Shown one piece after another: positions 22,747 through 30,549 of a DNA stretch of 64,000 nt (within the stretch, counting starts at the first letter, position 1; each line of letters starts with the position of its first letter). The translations under genes were made by a program, and so were the position numbers. This DNA is from Microbulbifer elongatus (GTDB lineage: Bacteria > Pseudomonadota > Gammaproteobacteria > Pseudomonadales > Cellvibrionaceae). The DNA lies in NCBI RefSeq assembly GCF_020524885.1, contig NZ_JAIVKJ010000003.1:293501-357500 (forward strand), read 5' to 3'. Under the pieces are notes generated by a model. The model was given only the letters and a program-made list of their open reading frames with translations. It searched no databases and was not told where the DNA came from.

Positions 22747-24444
22747 GTGAGTGAATTGCGCGAAATCAACCTGACTTCAGTCAGCCTGGTTAAAGAAGAG
22801 CTGATTGCGAGTATCGAGGGGGCAACTGGCTATCTGGATCAGTTTGCAGTCGATCACGCAGACAAGGCGGCCCTGGAAAAATGTATTCAGGCGCTGCGCC
22901 AGGTGTCTGGTGTGCTGCAGATGGTACAGCTGGCAGCCGCGGAACTGCTGGCGCAGGAAATGCTGGTTGCCATGGGCGACCTGCTCCAGGACCGCCAGCA
23001 ATCTCCAGAGGAGTTACTCGAGGGCGTTGGTACCGCTTTTTATGTGCTGACCCGATATCTCGATTTTGTCCAGAACCGGGCTACCACGCGTCCTGAGCTT
23101 TTGATCCCCTATATCAATAATTTGCGACTTGTCCGGGCACAGGCCCCGGTTCCTGAAAGTCATTTCCTGCGCTGCCGTCTGGATGCGACCGTACCCGGGG
23201 TGGTCTCCTCGGCAGTCATGTCTGAAGATCTGAAGACGTTTGTGCGTCGTTTTCGGCATATGTATCAGGTGGGTTTGCTGGCGCTGCTCAAGGGCAAGCC
23301 TCGCGGGCCCGCCTACACCATGATGGCTCGCGCACTGCAGCGTATCGCCAGCGTTACCGCGGGGCGGCCGAACGGTAAGTTATGGACCGTAGCAGGAACG
23401 GCTATCAGTGCCATGGCATCCAGGGAGATGCTGGTCAATCGCCAGCGGGTAATGGTGTTGAGTATGCTGGATCGCCGCTTGCGGAATATCTGCCGCGAGG
23501 GCGATGTGGCGCTGGATCAGCCTGCACCTCCGGTGCTGATCAAGGAGTGTCTGTATTGGTTGGCGCTCGCCGGGCCAGCAGAAAAAGGGGAGAAGCTGCT
23601 GCAGGTATTTGGCATCAAGTCATTGCCGTATCGCGAGCCCGAGCTGGAGCGTGACCGTGCCAGTCTGGGCGGCCCCGGTGCCACTGCCATCGCTGCCGTC
23701 GCCAATGCGCTGGACGAGGAGCTTTCCGGGGTGCGCCGGATGCTGGACGATGCCGAGACCATCGCCGTTGCCGGTCTCGATGAAGAGGGCGGGCTGGTAG
23801 AAACGCTGCGCCGTATTGCCAACACGCTGATACTGCTCAATTTCCGTCGTATCGGCGAGAACCTGGCGGGCTCCCTCACCGCCTACCAGAGTTGTGCTCA
23901 CACTGGGGGCCGCGCAGCAGATAATGCTTTGCAGCAACTCACCAATCAGATTCTGGCGGTAGACAGTACTATCCGCGCATTGCGCCAGAGCTCCTCTATT
24001 GAACTGGATGAATCCGGTCAGGCGGATATCGCGCTCGAGCGCAGCCAGCTTGCCGAGGCAGAGCTGGCGGTGCTGAAGGAAGCGGAGGCGGGGCTGTCGC
24101 TGATCAAGCGCGCACTGGCTTCCTATGCAGATTCCGGGTTTGATCACGGCCATATTCGCAATGTCTCCACCACGCTCAACAGTGTGCGCGGTGGGCTTGT
24201 GGTGTTGAGCCTGGGGCGCGCTGCTGCTGTTGTGGAGCGCCTCGCGCACTTTGTGGATGCCGTGATTGACCAGAAAAGCGTCGTCCCAGGGGTGGAGCAG
24301 TCGCTGGAAATATTTGCCGATGCGATCATCAGTCTCGAGTATTACCTCGGCGAAGTGAAGCTCCACCGCCAAGCCGATAAGCAGTCGCTGGATCTGGCAG
24401 TCGAGAGCCTGGAAGCCCTGGGTTACCCGGTGGAGGTTGCCTGA
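22747..24444 (+). CDS. fimL: FimL-like scaffold protein (ChpA N-terminal homologue)
   Basis: Mostly helical protein of 565 residues, close to P. aeruginosa FimL (about 557), which resembles the N-terminal Hpt-like region of ChpA but lacks phosphorylatable histidines. In Pseudomonas FimL supports type IV pilus function and cAMP signalling through CyaB and Vfr. Assignment rests on length, helical Hpt-like composition (for example RRLRNICREG and RFRHMYQVGLLALLKGKPRG) and on its position between nhaB and nudC, as in P. aeruginosa. It starts with GTG 22747 after a weak AGG site. Function in this organism is inferred. Confidence 0.75.
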   Translation: MSELREINLTSVSLVKEELIASIEGATGYLDQFAVDHADKAALEKCIQALRQVSGVLQMVQLAAAELLAQEMLVAMGDLLQDRQQSPEELLEGVGTAFYVLTRYLDFVQNRATTRPELLIPYINNLRLVRAQAPVPESHFLRCRLDATVPGVVSSAVMSEDLKTFVRRFRHMYQVGLLALLKGKPRGPAYTMMARALQRIASVTAGRPNGKLWTVAGTAISAMASREMLVNRQRVMVLSMLDRRLRNICREGDVALDQPAPPVLIKECLYWLALAGPAEKGEKLLQVFGIKSLPYREPELERDRASLGGPGATAIAAVANALDEELSGVRRMLDDAETIAVAGLDEEGGLVETLRRIANTLILLNFRRIGENLAGSLTAYQSCAHTGGRAADNALQQLTNQILAVDSTIRALRQSSSIELDESGQADIALERSQLAEAELAVLKEAEAGLSLIKRALASYADSGFDHGHIRNVSTTLNSVRGGLVVLSLGRAAAVVERLAHFVDAVIDQKSVVPGVEQSLEIFADAIISLEYYLGEVKLHRQADKQSLDLAVESLEALGYPVEVA

Positions 24445-24498
24445 TACCGCCCAATGATTCAGTCTTGAGGCGCGATCTCCAGTGAACCTGAAGGTGCT

Positions 24499-25320
24499 AT
24501 GACAGATTTCACCCCCGCCGGGTGCGTATTACCGCACCCGGAATTTCACCGGCATATCCTGGTTTCCGGTGGCGAAGTATTGTGCTCCTCCCAAGGACCA
24601 CTTCATCTTTCTCTGCCTGTTCACATATTCACTGAGCAGGGGGCTATCGAGCCGGGCGCTTCCTGCAGTCATTACCTGGGCGAGTGGTGTGGCGAACCTT
24701 GCGGGGTGCATCACCTCCCCATTCGTGTTGAGGTCCCCGGATGCGAGTGGCTGGGGCTGAGAAGCCTGCTGGGCTCGGTCCCTGAGCCGCTCTTCTTTCT
24801 GGTCGGTCGCGCTTTGCAGGTGGTGAACTGGGATCTCGACCACCGCTTCTGCGGCCGATGTGGTCGGCAGACCGAGTATCATCCTCGAGACCGCGCCCGA
24901 GTCTGCGGCCACTGTTCCCTGGTGGTGTACCCCCGTATCTCTCCCTGTGTCATCATGCTGGTCACCCGCGGTGACCAGTGTCTGCTAGCCCGCCATACCA
25001 GGCACCGTCACGCGCTGTATACCGCACTGGCGGGCTTTATTGAGCCGGGGGAAAATGCGGAACAGGCGCTTGCTCGAGAGGTGCGAGAAGAGGTTGGACT
25101 CGAAACCGGTGCTGTGCGCTATGTGGGCAGCCAGTCCTGGCCGTTTCCAGGCCAGCTGATGATCGGCTACCTTGCGGAAGCAACGGGTGGTGCACTGACG
25201 CCTGATCAGGAGGAAATTTCCGAGGCACGGTGGTTTCATCGGTCCGAGATACCGGAGGCCATTCCTCCTGTAGAGACGTTGTCTGGGCAACTGATTCGAA
25301 CATTTATTGATAAGGGTTGA
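24499..25320 (+). CDS. nudC: NAD(+) diphosphatase (RNA-deNADding Nudix hydrolase)
   Basis: Nudix enzyme of 273 residues that hydrolyses NAD(H) to NMN(H) and AMP and in E. coli removes NAD caps from RNA. A zinc ribbon at about 114-140 has the two pairs in CGRCGRQTEYH and VCGHCSLV. The Nudix box reads GFIEPGENAEQALAREVREE followed by VGLE, and the family-specific SQSWPFPGQLM motif follows it (SQPWPFPxS in the family). It lies 54 bases after fimL and 44 bases before the next gene, and the order fimL-nudC is that of Pseudomonas. Confidence 0.94.
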   Translation: MTDFTPAGCVLPHPEFHRHILVSGGEVLCSSQGPLHLSLPVHIFTEQGAIEPGASCSHYLGEWCGEPCGVHHLPIRVEVPGCEWLGLRSLLGSVPEPLFFLVGRALQVVNWDLDHRFCGRCGRQTEYHPRDRARVCGHCSLVVYPRISPCVIMLVTRGDQCLLARHTRHRHALYTALAGFIEPGENAEQALAREVREEVGLETGAVRYVGSQSWPFPGQLMIGYLAEATGGALTPDQEEISEARWFHRSEIPEAIPPVETLSGQLIRTFIDKG

Positions 25321-25364
25321 ACCCTGGGTGATGTGCTTACCCGCGAAATAAAGAGGCAAAGATA

Positions 25365-26015
25365 ATGTATATAGCTATTACGTTTGTGATTGCCTTTATT
25401 GCCCTGTTGTTGGTGTTCTGGGGCGGTAAAGTTTTACTCAAAGGCAGCTGGTTGCTGGGTTTCTTGCGCGGCACAGTTGGCCTTTTGTTGCTGGCCGGTG
25501 CCCTGATGATCGTGCTGGTGGCGCTGGATGTTTATAGTTACCGCAATCTCGCCGATGAACATAGCGTGGGTACGGTGAGCTTTGAGCGCATGGACGATCA
25601 GCATTTCATGGTGAAGTTTGCTGACGAGGACGGTATCTCACAGGAATTTGAACTCCGCGGTGATCAGTGGCAGCTGGATGCCCGAATGCTGAAGTGGAAA
25701 GGTGCTCTGGCGCGCTGGGGTATCGAACCCGCCTATCGCCTGGACCGTCTCAGCGGTCGGTACCTGACATTGCAGGATGAGCGCAACAAGGAGCGTTCGG
25801 TCTATGCACTTGGTGAAAGTGAGCATGGGGTCGATGTCTGGAGTATGTTGCGCAATATGGATAACCGGGTACCCATGGTAGACGCGGTGTACGGAAGCGC
25901 GACCTTCCTGCCGATGCAGGATGGCGCGGTGTACGAAGTGCGGATCAGTCATACCGGGTTACTGGCGCGACCATTGAATCAGCAGGCGCGTTCTGCACTG
26001 AACGAGTGGCAGTAA
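25365..26015 (+). CDS. Conserved membrane protein of unknown function
   Basis: Protein of 216 residues with two hydrophobic helices near the N-terminus (about 3-23 and 34-56) and a soluble C-terminal domain of about 155 residues, presumably periplasmic or cytoplasmic facing depending on topology. The soluble part contains SVGTVSFERMDDQHFMVKFA and MVDAVYGSATFLPM. Homologues in Pseudomonas sit at the same locus and are sometimes labelled cation/multidrug efflux protein, which two helices cannot support. It lies between nudC and sohB, probably in one operon. I assign no function. Confidence 0.8.
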   Translation: MYIAITFVIAFIALLLVFWGGKVLLKGSWLLGFLRGTVGLLLLAGALMIVLVALDVYSYRNLADEHSVGTVSFERMDDQHFMVKFADEDGISQEFELRGDQWQLDARMLKWKGALARWGIEPAYRLDRLSGRYLTLQDERNKERSVYALGESEHGVDVWSMLRNMDNRVPMVDAVYGSATFLPMQDGAVYEVRISHTGLLARPLNQQARSALNEWQ

Positions 26016-26069
26016 TTGCCACAGGCGCGCAGACAAGAAAAAATCAGATAACCTGAATTTGGGGGTTGA

Positions 26070-27275
26070 GTGGAATTTCTCAGTGAATATGGATTGTTTC
26101 TGGCCAAGGTGGTGACCGTGGTTGTGGCTCTGTTGGTGGTGATTGGCATCATCGTGGCAAACAGGGCACATATGAAAGATCGGCAACCGGGGCATATTGC
26201 GGTGACGCACCTCAATGACCGGTACGAGGATATGAAAGAGGCGCTGCTTGAAGCCGTGATGGATCACGCGGATTTTGCAGAGCGCAAAAAGCAACAGGAA
26301 AGGGATCGCAAGGCTGAGGCCAAGGCCCATGCCAAGAAACGCAAGGCGGAACTGAAAGCGCAGGCAAAGGCGCGCAAAGAAAACAAAAGTACGGAAACCG
26401 GTGGCGCCCACGAGGTTAAAGCTGCTGAGCAAGCTGAGGCGGATTCGGAGGCGGGTGCTGAATCGTCTGCACCCACAGGCGGCGAAGCGGAAAAGCCGGC
26501 CGGTAGCGACACGCGCAAGCGCCTGTTCGTCGTGCACTTTGATGGGGATATCAAGGCCAGCGCGCTGGCGAACCTGCGGGAAGAAATTACCGCGATTCTG
26601 CAGGTCGCCGACAAGGAGGACGAAGTGGTGGTCTCTCTGGAGAGCCCCGGGGGGATGGTTGCCAATTACGGTCTGGCAGCAAGCCAGTTGGCCCGGGTGC
26701 GCAGTGCGGGGGTGAAGCTGACCATTGTGGTCGACAAGGTGGCGGCCAGCGGTGGTTATATGATGGCCTGCGTTGCCGACCGAATTTTGGCGGCACCATT
26801 CGCCATGCTGGGTTCCATCGGGGTTGTCGCGCAATTACCAAATTTTCATCGGTTGTTACAGCGCAATGATGTCGACTTCGAGCTGTTTACTGCCGGTGAA
26901 TACAAGCGCACTGTGACCATGTTCGGTGAAAACACCGAGGAAGGAAAAGAAAAATTCCAGAGTGATCTGGAAGAGATACACACCCTGTTCCAGCACTTTG
27001 TCTCGGAGTATCGCCCGCAGCTGGATATTGCAAAGGTCGCCACCGGCGAAGTGTGGTTTGGGCAGCGCGCGCTGGACCTCGCGCTGGTCGATGAGTTGAA
27101 AACCTCGGATGAATACCTGACTTCGCGGGCGCAGAATGCAGACCTGTATCAGGTGGAGTACAAAGAGCGGCAGAATATCGCCAAGAAAATCGGTATCGCC
27201 ACTCAGTCAGGGATCGAGAGCACGCTTGCGCGACTGTTTTCCCGGCTGGCGGCCTGGCGTCACCAGGCCCAGTAA
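26070..27275 (+). CDS. sohB: Signal peptide peptidase-like protease SohB
   Basis: Membrane-anchored S49-family serine protease of 401 residues. A transmembrane helix spans about 11-31 (FLAKVVTVVVALLVVIGIIV). The Ser-Lys dyad is Ser227 in VAASGGYMMAC and Lys279 in TAGEYKRTVTMFGEN. Between anchor and protease domain lies a charged, Ala/Lys/Glu-rich segment (about 70-148), making it about 50 residues longer than E. coli SohB (349). It starts at GTG 26070 with GGGGG upstream. The natural substrate is unknown even in E. coli. Confidence 0.92.
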   Translation: MEFLSEYGLFLAKVVTVVVALLVVIGIIVANRAHMKDRQPGHIAVTHLNDRYEDMKEALLEAVMDHADFAERKKQQERDRKAEAKAHAKKRKAELKAQAKARKENKSTETGGAHEVKAAEQAEADSEAGAESSAPTGGEAEKPAGSDTRKRLFVVHFDGDIKASALANLREEITAILQVADKEDEVVVSLESPGGMVANYGLAASQLARVRSAGVKLTIVVDKVAASGGYMMACVADRILAAPFAMLGSIGVVAQLPNFHRLLQRNDVDFELFTAGEYKRTVTMFGENTEEGKEKFQSDLEEIHTLFQHFVSEYRPQLDIAKVATGEVWFGQRALDLALVDELKTSDEYLTSRAQNADLYQVEYKERQNIAKKIGIATQSGIESTLARLFSRLAAWRHQAQ

Positions 27276-27349
27276 TTTCACAGGACCTGATTTGCAGTAC
27301 CTGGTTTCGCAATACTAGTTATTGAATCAGAACGGCTTACGGATTGCTT

Positions 27350-28354
27350 ATGTCTGACCACACGTATCGTGCAATGCTGGTAGAGGAGGTGGCCGCGGGT
27401 AAGTACGATCAGACGATCGTTGTGCGCGCGGCGGACGACTTGCCGTCAAATCCGGTCAGTATTGCCGTGTCCCACTCGTCGCTGAACTATAAAGATGCGC
27501 TATCTGCGTTTGGCAATCGTGCGGTTACCCGGGAGTATCCGCACACTCCTGGGATCGATGCGGTGGGTAGGGTCCTTGCCGACGAAAGTGGTACCTTTTC
27601 CAGCGGCGACAAGGTGATCGTGACCGGCTACGACCTAGGTATGAACACCGCCGGTGGTCTCGCCGAGCGGATCGCCGTGCCGGCAGGGTGGGTTGCTCGG
27701 CTCCCGGACGGACTTTCGGCCCGGGAGGCCATGATACTCGGCACCGCGGGTCTGACCGCGGCTCTGTGTGTGGAGAAGCTGCTGGAGGCTGGCGCGAAGC
27801 CGGCCGACGGCGAAGTGCTAGTGACTGGTGCTACGGGTGGCGTCGGTTCCATCGCTGTGGCACTGTTGGGCAAGCTGGGCTTTAAGGTTGCAGCCGTAAC
27901 CGGCAAGTTGGAGTCTGCCGAATTTCTGACAGGCCTGGGTGCCTGGAAAGTGTTGGACCGGGAAACCCTGGCGCCTTACGCCGATAAAGCCATCGCCAAA
28001 CCGTTGTGGGCGTGGGCGGTGGATACCGTCGGCGGGGAGACCCTGTTCAACGTGATCAAATGCCTCAAATACGGTGGCGGTGTCGCTGCCTGCGGCATGG
28101 CATCCGGTGCCCAGTTCCAGGCTAATGTGTTTCCGTTCATTCTTCGTGGTATCAGCCTGCTTGGCGTCGACAGCGTTGAGCTGCCACTTCAGAAAAAGTC
28201 GGAAGTCTGGGGCATGCTGGCTGGCGACTGGTATATCGGAGAGCAGCTGGAAAAAATCGCCGAAGACATCTCTCTGGAGCAGGCGCCAGAGTTTCTCGCA
28301 CGACTGCACCGGGGGCACGGAATAGGGCGCTACGTTGTGGATATGACCCGTTAG
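27350..28354 (+). CDS. acuI: YhdH/YhfP-family quinone oxidoreductase (AcuI-type acryloyl-CoA reductase)
   Basis: Zinc-independent medium-chain dehydrogenase/reductase of 334 residues. It has the N-terminal GroES-like fold with SHSSLNYKDALSAFGNRAVT and a Rossmann domain with VTGATGGVGSIAVALLGKLG for NADPH. AcuI reduces toxic acryloyl-CoA to propionyl-CoA, for example during DMSP degradation in marine bacteria; that substrate is inferred from the family. ATG 27350 is preferred to the TTG two codons upstream. It follows sohB by 74 bases, as in Pseudomonas. Confidence 0.88.
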   Translation: MSDHTYRAMLVEEVAAGKYDQTIVVRAADDLPSNPVSIAVSHSSLNYKDALSAFGNRAVTREYPHTPGIDAVGRVLADESGTFSSGDKVIVTGYDLGMNTAGGLAERIAVPAGWVARLPDGLSAREAMILGTAGLTAALCVEKLLEAGAKPADGEVLVTGATGGVGSIAVALLGKLGFKVAAVTGKLESAEFLTGLGAWKVLDRETLAPYADKAIAKPLWAWAVDTVGGETLFNVIKCLKYGGGVAACGMASGAQFQANVFPFILRGISLLGVDSVELPLQKKSEVWGMLAGDWYIGEQLEKIAEDISLEQAPEFLARLHRGHGIGRYVVDMTR

Positions 28355-28571
28355 AGAATTTTGGTCTGGAATGTGAAATTGCGCGCAAACCGCGGTAGAC
28401 GGCAAGCGGCTGGCGGTATCGGGTTACCAAATTGCCTGCTATCCTGACCTACAATCGTCTATAGGCATATATAGTCACGGGATTGCCACAATAATTTTTG
28501 GTGGGATGGTTGGCTTAAAATTCGGTCAGAATTGAAATTCTATCCCATTTTCGCTGGTCTGGTAGCAAGCT

Positions 28572-29834
28572 TTGTCGGTTAACACCCTGCCCACTTCCCA
28601 AATTCCCGACGCCGGTGCACTGGTGCTGTCTGGCGGCGGCGCTCGCGCTGCCTATCAGGTCGGTGTTCTCAAGGCGCTGGCCGAACTTGCCCCGGATTCG
28701 GAACCAAACCCCTTCAAAATTATTTGTGGCACTTCCGCCGGTGCGGTCAATGCGCTGCTACTGGCGACCCATCCGGGCAGCTTCAAAGAGGCCACTGAGC
28801 GACTTTATGAGCTGTGGATGGGGCTGACGGTCGATCAGATCTATCGCAGTAACTGGAGTAGCCTGCTGGGCAATGTCCTGACCATCTCCATGTCACTGTT
28901 CAATCAGGGGGTTGCCAGGCGTAACCCACTGGCATTGCTGGATAACAGCCCGCTGCGGGAATTGGTGACGGAAGTCATTCCCTTTGCCAATATCCAACGC
29001 AATATCGATGAAGGGCGTTTGCGTGCGGTCAGTGTCAACGCCATGTCTTACAGCGACGGCGAGTCGGTTAGCTTCTTTCAAGGCAGTGATGACCTGCTGG
29101 AGTGGAGGCGTTTTCGCCGTTGTGGAGAGCGCGCGCAGTTGACGGTGGAGCACCTGATGGCTTCTGCGGCCATTCCCACGCTTTTCCCATCGGTAAAAAT
29201 CGGTAACGACTATTTCGGCGACGGCGCGGTGCGGCAACTGGCGCCTATCAGCCCGGCACTGCATTTGGGCGCCTCGCGGGTTTTCGTGGTGGGGGTATCG
29301 GATAATCGCTCTCCCGTACACTGGGGCAAACGGCGTAAGGTGCCAAAGCATTCCCCATCTCTTGCACAGATTGGCGGGCAGCTTTTCAATGCCGCGTTTA
29401 TCGACAGTCTGGAAGGGGATCTTGAGCACCTGGACCGGGTCAATGTATTGCTGGACTCGGTAGATGAAAAGGTGTTGCCGGGGCTCGCGCCTTTACGCGC
29501 GGTCGAGTCTGCAGTGATTGAGCCAAGCCAGAGCCTGGATCGCATTGCCGGCCGCAAGGTACGCTACCTGCCGCCAGCAGTGCGCTGGCTGTTCCGCTCT
29601 ACCGGGGCCACCACCTCGGGAGGTGGTGCTTCTGCAGCGAGCTACCTCCTGTTTGAAAAGCCGTACCTGAGTGAATTGATAGAGCTGGGTTATCAGGATG
29701 CCATGTGGGAACAGGAAAAATTACGCGACTTCCTGCGTCCACGGACGCAGCTGGTTCAGACCCAGCAGAAAGGTTTTTTTGGTATACGGGTAAAACCCGC
29801 AACGGAAGCAAGTAATGGCAACTCACCTTCTTAA
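28572..29834 (+). CDS. Patatin-like phospholipase
   Basis: Serine lipid acyl hydrolase of 420 residues. The oxyanion motif SGGGARAAYQVGVL is at 17-30, the nucleophile elbow GTSAG has Ser55, and the catalytic Asp217 lies in DYFGDGAVRQ. No signal peptide is visible. The start is uncertain: the listed TTG 28572 has a poor ribosome-binding site, but the oxyanion motif must be retained and no nearby ATG does this. The following lipoprotein gene overlaps its end by 20 bases. Substrate and cellular role are not evident. Confidence 0.88.
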   Translation: MSVNTLPTSQIPDAGALVLSGGGARAAYQVGVLKALAELAPDSEPNPFKIICGTSAGAVNALLLATHPGSFKEATERLYELWMGLTVDQIYRSNWSSLLGNVLTISMSLFNQGVARRNPLALLDNSPLRELVTEVIPFANIQRNIDEGRLRAVSVNAMSYSDGESVSFFQGSDDLLEWRRFRRCGERAQLTVEHLMASAAIPTLFPSVKIGNDYFGDGAVRQLAPISPALHLGASRVFVVGVSDNRSPVHWGKRRKVPKHSPSLAQIGGQLFNAAFIDSLEGDLEHLDRVNVLLDSVDEKVLPGLAPLRAVESAVIEPSQSLDRIAGRKVRYLPPAVRWLFRSTGATTSGGGASAASYLLFEKPYLSELIELGYQDAMWEQEKLRDFLRPRTQLVQTQQKGFFGIRVKPATEASNGNSPS

Positions 29835-30513
29835 CGACGGTTTCAATTTCTTTAGTGCTGTGCGGCGGGGAGTGATCCTGCTGCTGGCGGGCGCGCTTGC
29901 AGCCTGTAGCAGCCCGGCGGTCAAAGAATCGGGTGACGATTCCGGGTTGCGCCAGCAGAGCCAGAGTGAGTATCGCCAATTGCTTGATGAGGCCCATCAG
30001 TTGAGTTTTACGCTGGACTTTGATCGTCTGCGCAAGGCCTATGTGGAGTCTCCAGAGTACAACCCATACGGCGGCGTAAAGCTCGATGGGTTACCCGAGG
30101 CTTATAGTTCGGTGGAGAGCGCGGACTTTCTCGGTTGCCTGCGCAACGTCGACCGGGTCCTCAAGTACAATTACATGAGCCTGGAAGCGCACATGATCGG
30201 TGTGGTTTGCAGCGGGCAGGCCGGTGAATTTGAGCGTGAAGACCAGCATCGCTACATGGTGGAAGGGTTGATGACTTCCATCGAAAATAGTGGGGACGGC
30301 AAGTCCCAAGAAAGCGCTTTCCTGACGATCAGCACCTCTGAGCTTCGCGGTTTTGTACGTCTCAAGGGATTGCAGGTCCTGGATCAATCCATCGTGTACG
30401 ACAACCAGGGTATCTACGACAAGATGCAGGTGCGCGATCCGGAATCCGGTGAGGAGTATCCGCTGTTTTTCAATGTCAGTCAGCAGTTTGCGCAGGGTTT
30501 CGAGGGGGAGTAA
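29815..30513 (+). CDS. Predicted lipoprotein of unknown function
   Basis: Protein of 232 residues with a signal peptide and lipobox LLAGALAACSS (acylated Cys at about 31), after a somewhat long N-terminal region. The mature part contains FDRLRKAYVESPEYNPYGG and resembles uncharacterised proteins of the DUF4919 kind, but that is a weak recollection. The ATG lies inside the end of the patatin gene (20-base overlap), so the two are translated from one message and could act together at the envelope. The stop codon lies inside its own terminator hairpin. Confidence 0.75.
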   Translation: MATHLLNDGFNFFSAVRRGVILLLAGALAACSSPAVKESGDDSGLRQQSQSEYRQLLDEAHQLSFTLDFDRLRKAYVESPEYNPYGGVKLDGLPEAYSSVESADFLGCLRNVDRVLKYNYMSLEAHMIGVVCSGQAGEFEREDQHRYMVEGLMTSIENSGDGKSQESAFLTISTSELRGFVRLKGLQVLDQSIVYDNQGIYDKMQVRDPESGEEYPLFFNVSQQFAQGFEGE

Positions 30514-30526
30514 AACTCCCCCTTTT
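30504..30526 (+). terminator. Terminator overlapping the stop codon of the lipoprotein gene
   Basis: Stem GGGGGAGT (30504-30511) and ACTCCCCC (30515-30522), a three-base loop and TTTT. The TAA stop (30511-30513) forms part of the stem and loop. Confidence 0.82.
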
Positions 30527-30549
30527 CCATCGGCGATTTTTAAATAAGT

